A program made the translations under genes and the position numbers. Positions 1-7,505 of a stretch of 18,793 bases of DNA are shown piece after piece. How positions within the stretch are numbered: the stretch's first letter is position 1; the number at the start of each line of letters is the position of its first letter. The notes beneath the pieces were generated by a model. That model saw only the letters and a program-made list of their open reading frames with translations, had not been told where the DNA came from and searched no databases. Source of the stretch: Planctomycetota bacterium (GTDB lineage Bacteria > Planctomycetota > Phycisphaerae > Sedimentisphaerales > Anaerobacaceae); the NCBI GenBank assembly GCA_020344865.1, contig CP070830.1:1944899-1963691 (forward strand). The letters are read 5' to 3'.

Positions 1-68
1 ACCGCGCAACCCCATCCAACAGTGAGCGGACTGTCTCTCCGCCTGCCGCAGGACGCAAGATGCAAGAT

Positions 69-145
69 ACGAATCACGAATCACGAGTCACGAAACACGA
101 ATCACGAATCACGAGTCACGAGCCACGAGCCACGAATCACGAATC
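69..145. repeat. 7-bp tandem repeat array, 11 units
   Basis: Eleven uninterrupted 7-bp units of the form ACGANNC run from 69 to 145. The order is ACGAATC twice, ACGAGTC, ACGAAAC, ACGAATC twice, ACGAGTC, ACGAGCC twice, ACGAATC twice. The first eight units show a higher-order period of four units (28 bp). The array ends 5 bases before the GGAGGT ribosome binding site (151-156) of the next gene, so it lies in that gene's leader or promoter region. Seven is not a multiple of three and the array is outside the coding frame. It lacks the unique spacers of a CRISPR array. Confidence 0.9.
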
Positions 146-164
146 AGAATGGAGGTAAATACTT

Positions 165-722
165 ATGAAGCGAAAAGACCTGAGTGAAAAAAAGTGGGCT
201 TTCTTGGAAGACCTGTTCTATAGCGAGCTCGACGAAAACGCCGTCCTGAAAAAACACAACGTCAGCCGAACGACCTACGAAAGATGGCTCAGGCAGAAAC
301 TATTCTCCCGGCAGTTCCGGCAATATTCCGCGTCCCTCGCCCGACGCACCGCCCTCGCCGTTGCAAAAGCCGAAACCGAAGTCGCCGCTCGTCTCGTCGA
401 GATTACACGCTGCCAAAAGGAAGAATCCGCGAGAAAAGCCTGCCAGCAGGTCTTGGCCATCGCAAACCGCTTTTTTGAAACCGTAGCCCGCATAAACCAA
501 GGTCCTCTTAGGGGAAATCGGGGGGATTTCGGGGGAAAACGGGGGAAATACGGGGGGAATCGGGGGGTTTTCGGGGAGAATCGGGACATTTTCGGATTAA
601 ATCAGGACGCCTCCGGCGCCAATAACGGTGACCCTGCCCGCAATAAAATCTTCCCCGATATGTCCTATTCCCAGTATAGCAGGATATTAGCCGTCCTTGC
701 CGAAGATGAGGATAAAAAGTAA
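165..722 (+). CDS. helix-turn-helix protein with Gly/Arg/Asn 7-residue repeat tail
   Basis: 185 aa. The ATG at 165 follows a perfect GGAGGT ribosome binding site (151-156, 8-nt spacing), which fixes the start. Residues about 20-45 (DENAVLKKHNVSRTTYERWL) read as a helix-turn-helix like those of small terminase subunits and transposase-type homeodomains, so DNA binding is inferred. Residues 50-110 are an Ala/Arg/Glu-rich helical segment. From about residue 115 there is a degenerate 7-residue repeat (GNRGDFG, GKRGKYG, GNRGVFG, ENRDIFG, LNQDASG) coded by regularly spaced G-runs. The tail is probably disordered. I know no function for it. Phage or mobile origin is possible, but no other phage gene is nearby. 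The 7-bp tandem array lies directly upstream. Confidence 0.75.
   Translation: MKRKDLSEKKWAFLEDLFYSELDENAVLKKHNVSRTTYERWLRQKLFSRQFRQYSASLARRTALAVAKAETEVAARLVEITRCQKEESARKACQQVLAIANRFFETVARINQGPLRGNRGDFGGKRGKYGGNRGVFGENRDIFGLNQDASGANNGDPARNKIFPDMSYSQYSRILAVLAEDEDKK
511..585 (+). repeat. periodic G-run tract inside the helix-turn-helix gene
   Basis: Runs of G occur at 511-514, 520-525, 531-535, 541-545, 552-557, 562-567, 573-576 and 583-585, separated by 4-6 nt A/T-rich loops ending in C. The period is about 10.5 nt, half of the 21-nt unit coding the 7-residue repeat. Seven runs have four or more G, so the coding strand and its mRNA meet the usual pattern for several overlapping G-quadruplexes. 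Confidence 0.85.
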
Positions 723-780
723 CCATAGGCCGGCCAAACCTCTGTGCCAAAAAGCATCCTGTTATCCTGTCAAAAAAATG

Positions 781-887
781 CAAAACAAAACCAATTTTCG
801 ATGAGTAAAAATGAACATAAAATCAGCTGTAACAAAGGATTACAAAATGAACAACCTGGCAGACCCGGCCAAAACAAAACCAATTTT
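781..887. repeat. 18-bp direct repeat pair in a non-coding gap
   Basis: The identical 18-mer CAAAACAAAACCAATTTT occurs at 781-798 and 870-887. A second pair of related words, TAACAAAGGATTACAAAATGA (about 829-849) and TAACAAAGGAATCTCAAAATGA (about 928-949), has the same spacing sense, so the 723-950 gap looks like a decayed tandem duplication. No gene is supported between 723 and 926. The second word runs into the 3' end of the M20 peptidase gene on the other strand. Confidence 0.75.
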
Positions 888-926
888 ACCCACCGCAGGC
901 GGGCCGGCGGATTGATAAACCCATCT

Positions 927-2042
927 TTAACAAAGGAATCTCAAAATGATTGCTTTATAATACTCGACCGCTTTTTCCACGTCTGCGATGTCAATATATT
1001 CATCCGGCTTATGACAGACCTCCGGCTTACCCGGCCCAAAAACCACTACCGGCGCACCCATAGAAACCAGATGCGGCCCATCCGTCGTAAATCCCACCGC
1101 CTTCGTCTCACCGGCGCCCGCCGCAGAACAGAACTGCTTGACGAAATCACAAGCCGGGTCGGTTTCCAATGCCCCAACCTCCCGCACAACTGAAACCGAA
1201 GCCTCAAATTCATCGTTCTTTTGCTTCAATTTTGCAAAGATTTTTTCGAAGTCATCAATAATAGCCTGCTGATTTTGTCCCGGCAGCGTGCGAATATCTA
1301 TCCCGACCTCACAACTATCCGGGACAACATTAACCTCCTTACCGCCCACAATTGTATTGACGCTCATCGTGCACTCGCCCAGCAGCTTATGCGGTTCTGC
1401 CTTGATTTTATAACTCTCCAACTCGGCCAGTAAATCCCTCATCGAACCTATCGCGTTTATCCCTAGCTCCGGCGTCGAGCCGTGAGCCGCCTTGCCGAAC
1501 GTCTGGACCTTAAGCCAAAACATCCCACGATGCGCCGTGACAACTTCGAAGTCCGTCGGCTCAGGCAAAACCACTCCCGCAATATCAGGCAAATCTCCCG
1601 CCGCCGCACTGACAAACCTCTTCGCACCGCAGCTGTCGGTCTCCTCGCCCGCCGCACCCAAAAGGATAATATCACCCGCCAATTTAACACCCGAATCGAC
1701 AATCTGCCTGATGGCCGTAACCACAGCGGCGATACCTCCCTTCATATCCGCCGAACCGCGACCATAAATCCTGCCGTCCCTCTCCGCCGCTGAAAACGGC
1801 GGATGCTCCCACTTGACCTCGCCCGGCCCGACAACATCAAGATGACAGGCGAACAAAACAGCCCCCTTAGTCCCGCCCGTCTTTATCCGAGCGACCAGAT
1901 TCGCCCTGTTTTGGTCCCAGCTGTATACTCGAGACTCCACCCCCGACCGCCCAAGCTCGGCCGAAATTATCTCCGCAGCCGCCAGTTCACCCCTCCCGGC
2001 CGTCGTCTCAGCTGCAACCAGTTTCCGCAACAGCTCCTTCAT
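927..2042 (-). CDS. M20 family zinc metallopeptidase/deacylase (ArgE/DapE-like)
   Basis: 371 aa from the ATG at 2042. An upstream in-frame GTG (2066) would add eight residues, and neither start has a clear ribosome binding site. The fold is recognised from the co-catalytic metal-site motifs: H67 in ACHLD, D99 in GSADMKGG, E133/E134 in GEETD (catalytic base and ligand), E161 in LPEPTD, and H344 in CHKPDEY. H187 in AAHGS is the conserved dimerisation-domain histidine that reaches the partner active site. Family members are cytoplasmic dizinc hydrolases that remove an acyl or aminoacyl group, such as acetylornithine deacetylase, succinyl-diaminopimelate desuccinylase and carboxypeptidases. No arg or dap genes are adjacent, so the substrate is not decided. 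It is divergent from the zinc-ribbon gene at 2165. Confidence 0.9.
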   Translation of the reverse strand: MKELLRKLVAAETTAGRGELAAAEIISAELGRSGVESRVYSWDQNRANLVARIKTGGTKGAVLFACHLDVVGPGEVKWEHPPFSAAERDGRIYGRGSADMKGGIAAVVTAIRQIVDSGVKLAGDIILLGAAGEETDSCGAKRFVSAAAGDLPDIAGVVLPEPTDFEVVTAHRGMFWLKVQTFGKAAHGSTPELGINAIGSMRDLLAELESYKIKAEPHKLLGECTMSVNTIVGGKEVNVVPDSCEVGIDIRTLPGQNQQAIIDDFEKIFAKLKQKNDEFEASVSVVREVGALETDPACDFVKQFCSAAGAGETKAVGFTTDGPHLVSMGAPVVVFGPGKPEVCHKPDEYIDIADVEKAVEYYKAIILRFLC

Positions 2043-2094
2043 AGAACCGCGATTATACAACCTCACGCAACAAAAGAAAAAACAGAAATTTTTG

Positions 2095-2124
2095 TTGCGG
2101 ACTCAAACAGCATTCTGCATAATA
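2095..2124 (+). promoter_or_regulatory. candidate sigma-70-type promoter for the zinc-ribbon/RNase H operon
   Basis: TTGCGG at 2095-2100, an 18-nt spacer, then CATAAT at 2119-2124, about 40 bases before the ATG at 2165. Both hexamers match consensus only in part. It is the best candidate in the gap between divergent genes. Confidence 0.4.
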
Positions 2125-2164
2125 TACTGTTTGAAAACTACAGACCCAACACGAAGGAGCATAA

Positions 2165-2899
2165 ATGGGACCTGTATTAAATGGGTTGATAAAACTTCAA
2201 AGTGTTGAAAACCGACTCCGAGCCGCAAAGGCAAAGCTCGCAAGATGTAGAAGAAACGTAATCATTCAGGAAAATCAAATCAGAACCCTCCAAAACGCCC
2301 TCGAAGCCAAACAGGAGGAAATCCAGCTTACCAAAGTCCAGTCCGACCGCCTGGAATTGGAACTTAAAGCCAAAGACGAAGAAATAACCAAGCTAAGGGC
2401 CTACCTCAATACCGCAAAAACAAACAAAGAGTATGCCTCGGTCCTCACGCAACTCAACACAACCAAGGCCGACAATTCCAAAGTCGAAACCCAAATACTG
2501 GAGTTGCTGAAAGACATCGAGGCCGACGAAGCCGAGTGCAAAGATCTCCAGCAACAAATAGAAGAGCAAAAACAAAAACTCGAACAAATCAGGAAAGAAT
2601 CCGACACCCTCGCAACCAAATACGAAGCACAAATTGAGGAAATCCAGGCTGAATGGGACAAACAAGCACAGGCTATACCCGCCGAGCCTTTGGAGATATT
2701 CAAGCGAGTCGCAGATACATACGACGGCGAAGCACTCGCAGTAGTAGAAAGGCAGGAGGGTAAGACAGAAGCCTACAGTTGTGGAGGCTGCTTCATGGGA
2801 ATAATCGCCGAGTCTGTTAATCTGCTCCTCAGTAAGGATGATATAATCCGCTGCCCAACTTGTACGCGTATACTTGTGCTTGGGGATTTACAGAACTAA
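2165..2899 (+). CDS. coiled-coil protein with C-terminal C4 zinc ribbon (zf-RING_7 type)
   Basis: 244 aa. The ATG at 2165 is preceded by GAAGGAGC (about 2153-2160). Residues about 10-170 form a long coiled coil rich in Glu, Lys and Gln with little Gly or Pro. The C-terminus holds a zinc ribbon with C206-x2-C209 (CGGC) and C230-x2-C233 (CPTC). This is the architecture of the widespread C4-type zinc-ribbon proteins found near RNase HI and Nif3-like genes, for example the mycobacterial Rv2229c family. Their biochemical role is poorly known; nucleic acid binding or scaffolding is inferred. An RNase HI gene follows 88 bases downstream on the same strand, so co-transcription is likely. Confidence 0.85.
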   Translation: MGPVLNGLIKLQSVENRLRAAKAKLARCRRNVIIQENQIRTLQNALEAKQEEIQLTKVQSDRLELELKAKDEEITKLRAYLNTAKTNKEYASVLTQLNTTKADNSKVETQILELLKDIEADEAECKDLQQQIEEQKQKLEQIRKESDTLATKYEAQIEEIQAEWDKQAQAIPAEPLEIFKRVADTYDGEALAVVERQEGKTEAYSCGGCFMGIIAESVNLLLSKDDIIRCPTCTRILVLGDLQN

Positions 2900-2972
2900 C
2901 CGACTCAAAAATGCGCAAACGATAGACCTCCGGAACACGAGGATATGTGTGCCCCGTTTTTCTATGCCTTAC

Positions 2973-2990
2973 AAAGGAGTTGACGAATTG
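2973..2990 (+). promoter_or_regulatory. ribosome binding site deciding a TTG start
   Basis: AAAGGAGT at 2973-2980 is followed, after 7 nt, by an in-frame TTG at 2988. This is much better placed than the ATG at 2964, which has no ribosome binding site and lies upstream of the motif. It sets the start of the RNase HI-PurN fusion. Confidence 0.75.
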
Positions 2991-4055
2991 TCAAAACAAA
3001 TAAGGAAAATCGTCGCTTATACAGACGGCGCCAGCAGAGGAAACCCGGGACCAGCCGCCGCAGGATTCATCCTAACCGACCCCCGCGGAACTCGACTACA
3101 GGCCAAAGCCTCGTTCCTGGGCCGAACTACCAACAACATAGCCGAATACACCGCGGTCGTAAAAGCTCTCGAAGCCGCCAGGCATATTGGTGCTAAACAA
3201 ATCAGGCTTTTCAGTGACAGCGAATTGCTCGTAAAGCAAATCAACGGACAGTACAAAGTAAAAAGCGACCAAATAAGACCTCTCTTCCGCCAGACATTTG
3301 AACTGCTCGACCAGTTCCAAAGCTGGAAAGTTCAGCATGTCGCCAGAGAGAAAAACCAAAAGGCCGACGAACTCGTAAACAGGGCGCTGAACCTTGGAAA
3401 GGACATCCAGATGAATTCAGTGGCCCGGACCGGCAAACAACCAATCCGACTCGGAGTGTTGATAAGCGGCGGCGGCACAACTCTTGTGAACATCCTCGAC
3501 TATATCAACCAGGGTCTGCTAAATGCCAAAGTCGCCGTCGTAATAAGTTCACGCTCAACCGTAGCCGGCGTGGAAAAGGCGAAAAGCGCCGGCCTTGATG
3601 TGAAAATCATCCGCAAAAAAGACTACCCTGACATCGACGATTTCAGCAGGCATATCGAAGAAGAACTCCTCGCCGCCAAAGTTGACCTCGTAGTCCAGGG
3701 CGGCTGGCTCTGCCTCTGGAAAATACCCCCTCGGTACGAGAACCGCGTTATGAATATACACCCCGCCCTGTTGCCAAGCTTCGGCGGCAAGGGCATGTGG
3801 GGACACCACGTCCACGAGGCCGTCCTCGCCGCAGGCTGTAAAGTAAGCGGCTGCACCGTCCACTTCTGTACCAATGAGTATGATAAAGGACCGACTATCG
3901 TGCAGAAAACTTGTGAAGTCAGAGATGATGATACCCCCGACACTCTCGCCGTCAGAGTCTTTGAGCAGGAATGCATAGCGTATCCGCAGGCCATAAACCT
4001 CTTTGCCGAAGGAAAAATAATCGTCCGGGACAACAGGGCAAAAATAAAATCGTGA
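2988..4055 (+). CDS. RNase HI-phosphoribosylglycinamide formyltransferase (PurN) fusion
   Basis: 355 aa from the TTG at 2988. Residues 7-135 are an RNase HI domain with all four metal-binding acidic residues: D13 (TDGASRGNPGP), E53 (NNIAEY), D77 (FSDSELL) and D127 (KADELVNRAL). It should cut RNA in RNA-DNA hybrids. Residues about 152-355 are a formyltransferase fold with the PurN catalytic triad N256, H258 (MNIHPALLP) and D299 (EYDKGPTI). PurN uses 10-formyltetrahydrofolate to formylate GAR in purine synthesis. Compared with E. coli PurN there is an insertion of about five residues after LLPSFGG, and the MRIL-type loop is replaced by GGWLCLW. No stop codon separates the domains. An ATG at 3411 (residue 142) with its own AAAGGA could also give a free PurN. 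Mycobacteria fuse RNase HI to a CobC-like phosphatase instead. Both domain calls are firm; the fusion's purpose is unknown. Confidence 0.9.
   Translation: MSKQIRKIVAYTDGASRGNPGPAAAGFILTDPRGTRLQAKASFLGRTTNNIAEYTAVVKALEAARHIGAKQIRLFSDSELLVKQINGQYKVKSDQIRPLFRQTFELLDQFQSWKVQHVAREKNQKADELVNRALNLGKDIQMNSVARTGKQPIRLGVLISGGGTTLVNILDYINQGLLNAKVAVVISSRSTVAGVEKAKSAGLDVKIIRKKDYPDIDDFSRHIEEELLAAKVDLVVQGGWLCLWKIPPRYENRVMNIHPALLPSFGGKGMWGHHVHEAVLAAGCKVSGCTVHFCTNEYDKGPTIVQKTCEVRDDDTPDTLAVRVFEQECIAYPQAINLFAEGKIIVRDNRAKIKS
3396..3413 (+). promoter_or_regulatory. candidate internal ribosome binding site at the PurN domain
   Basis: GGAAAGGA at 3396-3403 is followed, after 7 nt, by an in-frame ATG at 3411, exactly at the linker between the RNase HI and PurN domains. 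It could allow internal initiation of a 214-aa free-standing PurN, the usual length for that enzyme. The same bases also code for linker residues, so the match could be chance. Confidence 0.5.
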
Positions 4056-4091
4056 TTCGCAAGACCTACCGCAGGCAAGAAGACACAGCAC

Positions 4092-4541
4092 ATGAATAAA
4101 CGGCAAAAAGCCATACTGATAGACTTTACAATCGTGGTAGTTGCCACCGCTATCGCAGTGGTCGCAATGATTAGCTTCAAAGACTGGATCAACCGCTCCG
4201 AGGCGACCAGGGCAATGCACCAGCTTGGACAAATAGTCCTGCAATACCGAAAAGAACATGGCTCAGTCCCGCCGGAATCCTATGTAAACAGTATTAGAGA
4301 AAACTTGGAAGGGAACGTCCGCCTCGGCGACCTCCAATATCGGGCCAGATGGATAGACTTTGAATCCTCTCCGGATGAGGTCTTGGCTTACACCCAGAAG
4401 AACTACCGCTCTCTCTTCCTCGGGAAAGGGTTTATCGTATTAAGGCTTAATGGTACCGTAGAGTGGATGGAAAAACAGCGCTTCGAGACCCTCTTGGCGC
4501 AACAGCAGTCCACAATCGAGAAAGAACTCACCCGAAAATAG
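4092..4541 (+). CDS. small membrane-anchored protein, function unknown (pseudopilin-like layout)
   Basis: 149 aa. The ATG at 4092 lies 36 bases after the RNase HI-PurN stop and has only a weak ribosome binding site. There is a positively charged N-terminus (MNKRQK), one transmembrane helix at about residues 8-29, then a soluble domain beginning with a helix (EATRAMHQLGQIVLQYRKEHG). The segment SVPPESYVNS and the late GTVEWMEKQRFETLL recall planctomycete pseudopilin-like proteins, but the prepilin peptidase Gly-Phe site is missing, so this is only a layout resemblance. It is probably the last gene of the operon that starts at 2165. It converges on clpC. Confidence 0.65.
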   Translation: MNKRQKAILIDFTIVVVATAIAVVAMISFKDWINRSEATRAMHQLGQIVLQYRKEHGSVPPESYVNSIRENLEGNVRLGDLQYRARWIDFESSPDEVLAYTQKNYRSLFLGKGFIVLRLNGTVEWMEKQRFETLLAQQQSTIEKELTRK

Positions 4542-4596
4542 CTCCGCTTCCCCGCTTAAAAGACCGACAGCTTATAGCAATGCGCGATAAGCAGGC

Positions 4597-7113
4597 CTAA
4601 TCTTGCTTCTCTTTCGACTGGGCCACCGCTTCAGCCTCTTCGCCGCTCGGCTCCTCCACCTTCGACCCTTCGAACTTCAAGTGCTCTTCATCCTGTACAT
4701 CAATTTTTATCAGGTTCTTACCCTTGAACTCTCCTCGCAGCATTGCCTCCGAAACCGGGTCCTCTATGTAGTGCTCAATCGCCCTTCGCAATGGTCTGGC
4801 GCCGAATTCCGGATTGTAACCCTTGTCGATAAGAAATTCCTTGGCCTGGTCGGTCAGTTCGAGCTTCAACCCGTGCTCGGTCAGCCGCTTGAATACCTTT
4901 GCAAGCTCATAGTCAACGATAGTCTGCAAATCCTCCCTCGTCAGTGACTGGAAAACTATCGTATCATCAACCCGGTTCAAAAACTCCGGCCTGAAGTGGT
5001 GCTCAACTTCCTTCTGGAGCATCTCTTTCATCTTCTCGTAGTTGGCCTCGGGGCTCTTCTTGCCGAAGCCAAAACCCGACTGATTCTTTATCAGCTCCGC
5101 ACCGATATTGCTCGTCATAATAAGAACAACATTCTTAAAATCTACGTTTCGACCGAAGCTGTCCGTCAACCGGCCCTCCTCCATAATCTGAAGCAGCATA
5201 TTATAGACGTCCGGATGGGCCTTTTCTATCTCATCCAGAAGAAGCACGGCATAAGGCCGCCGCCTGATTCTTTCCGTAAGTTGCCCGCCTTCCTCATAAC
5301 CTACATAGCCGGGAGGCGCGCCGACCAGCCGGCTCACATTATGCTTCTCCATAAATTCGCTCATATCTACCTGTATCAGTGAGTTCTCGTCACCGAACAT
5401 AAACTCCGCCAACGCCCGCGCAAGAAGCGTCTTGCCTACACCGCTCGGACCTAAGAATATGAAGCTGCCCATTGGACGATTCGGGTCCTTCAGGCCGCTC
5501 CTGCTGCGCCTCACCGCTTTAGCTACGGCCGTTATCGCTTCATCCTGCGAAACAACACGCTTGTGAAGCTCGGATTCGAGTTCCAGAAGCCGCTGCGTCT
5601 CTTTCTTCTCAAGCCGAGTCAGTGGCACGCCGGTCATCTTGCTGACTACCTCTGCAATCGTCTCGTTATCCACCACCCCCGTAGCCTCCTTACTCTGCTC
5701 GTACCATTCTTTGTGCAGTTCGTTCTTCTTGTCCAAAAGCTGTTGGGCCTCGTCCCTCAACGCCGCCGCCCGCTCATAGTCGGCGCTCTTGACCGCCTCG
5801 TCTTTCTCCCTCTGCAGCTTCTCAATCTGCCCCTCTATTTCCGTCAAGTCCGGCGGCGGAGTCATATTCTTAAGCCGCACCCTCGCACCGGATTCATCAA
5901 CCACGTCTATCGCCTTATCAGGCAGGCATCTGCTGGTAATGTACCTGCTCGACAGCTCTACCGCTTGGAAAAGAGCCTCGTCCGTAAACCGGACTCTGTG
6001 ATGGGCCTCATAGCGGTCTTGCAGTCCCCTGAGAATCGCCAGCGTCTCGTCCTTGGAAGGCGGTTCAACAATTATCGTCTGAAACCGCCTCTCCAGCGCC
6101 CCGTCCTTCTCAATATGCTTTCGATATTCATCTAATGTCGTGGCTCCGATGCACTGAACTTCGCCTCTCGCAAGTGCCGGCTTGAGCACATTTGAAGCAT
6201 CTATCGCCCCCTCGGCCCCGCCGGCCCCAACCAGCGTGTGCAGCTCATCCACAAACAGCACCACGTTCTTTGCCCTTCTGACCTCGTTGATTACCGCCTT
6301 TATACGCTCCTCGAATTGTCCCCGGTATTTAGTGCCCGCCACCATCATCGCCAAATCAAGCACAACGATTCGCTTGTCTTTGAGTAGCTCCGGCACTTCT
6401 TTGTTCACTATCTGCTGGATCAGACCCTCAACGATGGCTGTCTTGCCAACTCCGGCTTCCCCTAACAGGACCGGATTGTTCTTTGTACGCCGACAAAGTA
6501 TCTGGATTAGTCTTTCAATCTCCGTCTTTCTGCCGATTACCGGGTCGAGCTCGCCGTTGGTAGCCAGTTCAGTAAGGTCCCTGCCGAAACTGTCCAGTGC
6601 CGGCGTCTTGCTCTTGGGCTTTCGACCGACCGTCGGTCCCATCTTCATCCCAAGACCCACGGGACCGCCCTCCACGCCCGCCCCGAGCAGATTCAAAACC
6701 TCTTGACGAACCTCTTCGAGCTTCAATCCCAGATTCATGAGAACCTGAGCCGCTATCCCCTCGCTCTCACGCAAAAGGCCAAGCAAAATATGCTCTGTCC
6801 CGACGTAATTATGATTCAGCGCCCTCGCCTCCTCGATCGCATATTCAATGACCTTCTTGGCCCGCGGCGTCTGCGGCAGCTTGCCCATCGTAACCATGTC
6901 AGGGCCGCTCTTGACCAGCTTCTCCACTTCCAGACGAAGCTTCTTTATGTCCACTTCCAAATTCTTTAGAACCGTAGCGCCCACGCCGCTGCCTTCCTTG
7001 ACCAAACCCAGCAGGATGTGCTCGGTACCTATATATTCGTGGTTAAACCGCTGGGCCTCCTGGTTAGCCAGGGCCATAACCTTCCGCGCTCGGTCTGTAA
7101 ACCGCTCAAACAT
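4597..7113 (-). CDS. clpC: ATP-dependent Clp protease ATP-binding subunit ClpC
   Basis: 838 aa, a normal length for ClpC. Two Clp-N repeats occupy residues 1-145 (both with the NxxYxGTEHILLGLL signature). AAA domain 1 has Walker A GEAGVGKT (218-225) and Walker B LFVDE (286-290). A UVR motif lies in the middle domain (about 428-461), and AAA domain 2 has Walker A GPSGVGKT (555-562) and Walker B LLLDE (624-628). The UVR motif and paired Clp-N repeats separate ClpC from ClpA and ClpB. It is a hexameric cytoplasmic unfoldase that feeds proteins to ClpP. The usual ctsR-mcsA-mcsB partners of Firmicutes are absent here, so adaptor use is unknown. A consensus promoter lies at 7175-7202; I see no canonical CtsR box and no CIRCE element. 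Confidence 0.97.
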   Translation of the reverse strand: MFERFTDRARKVMALANQEAQRFNHEYIGTEHILLGLVKEGSGVGATVLKNLEVDIKKLRLEVEKLVKSGPDMVTMGKLPQTPRAKKVIEYAIEEARALNHNYVGTEHILLGLLRESEGIAAQVLMNLGLKLEEVRQEVLNLLGAGVEGGPVGLGMKMGPTVGRKPKSKTPALDSFGRDLTELATNGELDPVIGRKTEIERLIQILCRRTKNNPVLLGEAGVGKTAIVEGLIQQIVNKEVPELLKDKRIVVLDLAMMVAGTKYRGQFEERIKAVINEVRRAKNVVLFVDELHTLVGAGGAEGAIDASNVLKPALARGEVQCIGATTLDEYRKHIEKDGALERRFQTIIVEPPSKDETLAILRGLQDRYEAHHRVRFTDEALFQAVELSSRYITSRCLPDKAIDVVDESGARVRLKNMTPPPDLTEIEGQIEKLQREKDEAVKSADYERAAALRDEAQQLLDKKNELHKEWYEQSKEATGVVDNETIAEVVSKMTGVPLTRLEKKETQRLLELESELHKRVVSQDEAITAVAKAVRRSRSGLKDPNRPMGSFIFLGPSGVGKTLLARALAEFMFGDENSLIQVDMSEFMEKHNVSRLVGAPPGYVGYEEGGQLTERIRRRPYAVLLLDEIEKAHPDVYNMLLQIMEEGRLTDSFGRNVDFKNVVLIMTSNIGAELIKNQSGFGFGKKSPEANYEKMKEMLQKEVEHHFRPEFLNRVDDTIVFQSLTREDLQTIVDYELAKVFKRLTEHGLKLELTDQAKEFLIDKGYNPEFGARPLRRAIEHYIEDPVSEAMLRGEFKGKNLIKIDVQDEEHLKFEGSKVEEPSGEEAEAVAQSKEKQD

Positions 7114-7174
7114 ATTTTACCCCAAAACTGCTTTCACAAAGTACTTGTCCACAACTGCCCCTCGCCGAAAAAGC

Positions 7175-7202
7175 ATTATAGAACAACGCGGGGTCTTGTC
7201 AA
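7175..7202 (-). promoter_or_regulatory. consensus sigma-70-type promoter for clpC
   Basis: On the minus strand, TTGACA (7202-7197), a 16-nt spacer and TATAAT (7180-7175) lie upstream of the clpC ATG at 7113. Both hexamers match consensus exactly. The predicted transcript start is near 7168, giving a leader of roughly 55 nt. The direct repeat GTCAA-GCC-GTCAAA overlaps and flanks the -35 box. Confidence 0.75.
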
Positions 7203-7505
7203 GCCGTCAAAACTCATTTAAACCCTGATTCGGGACGTTACGTCTGTATAACTATATGCTCGGCGCACAGTTTCTGTTCGTTTACCGGACGTTGGTTCGC
7301 CCACAGCTAAAATTTTATCGACAAAAACCGACTCAAACTTTTCACTCCCTTGCCCAAAACCGCCATTTTTATGCATAAAGTGGCACGCCTTTGGTGTGTA
7401 AGAAACAAAACCGGAAAAGCGAAATTAGTTCACAAATAGCTTAGCCTCGCCCGCCTTATGGGCCACGTTTGGCTTTGCTGGTTTGCCAGTTATGTCTTTC
7501 GGCTG
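7203..7505. other. intergenic region without a recognisable gene
   Basis: About 300 bases between the clpC promoter and the end of the small coiled-coil gene. I found no open frame with a ribosome binding site, no tRNA-like fold and no clear terminator. CTGGTTTGCCAG (about 7479-7490) can form only a 4-bp hairpin. Confidence 0.5.

Noticed and set aside
69..145. CRISPR array
   Set aside because: The units are 7 bp and contiguous, with no spacers and no cas genes.
275..589. 104-aa minus-strand frame with Pro/Arg/Phe repeats
   Set aside because: It is the complement of the G-run tract inside the helix-turn-helix gene, which has a perfect ribosome binding site on the other strand.
744..1193. 149-aa plus-strand open frame
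   Set aside because: It crosses the duplicated A-rich element, then runs antisense into the M20 peptidase gene, and has no ribosome binding site. Its Asn/Lys-rich first half is repeat sequence, not a protein.
2874..2987. Upstream TTG (2874) or ATG (2964) start for the RNase HI-PurN gene
   Set aside because: The earlier TTG overlaps the zinc-ribbon gene, and the ATG lies before the AAAGGAGT motif, which is correctly spaced for the TTG at 2988. RNase HI homology begins just after that TTG.
4570..4592. Terminator between the converging 4092 gene and clpC (GCTTAT/ATAAGC)
   Set aside because: The stem is only 6 bp and AT-rich, with no T-run directly after it on either strand.
5563..6135. 190-aa plus-strand open frame
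   Set aside because: It is fully antisense to clpC, whose domains are continuous through the region.
7194..7212. CtsR operator for clpC (GTCAA-GCC-GTCAAA)
   Set aside because: The CtsR box needs two GGTCAAA heptads ten bases apart start to start. Here the repeats are eight apart and incomplete, and no ctsR gene is in view.
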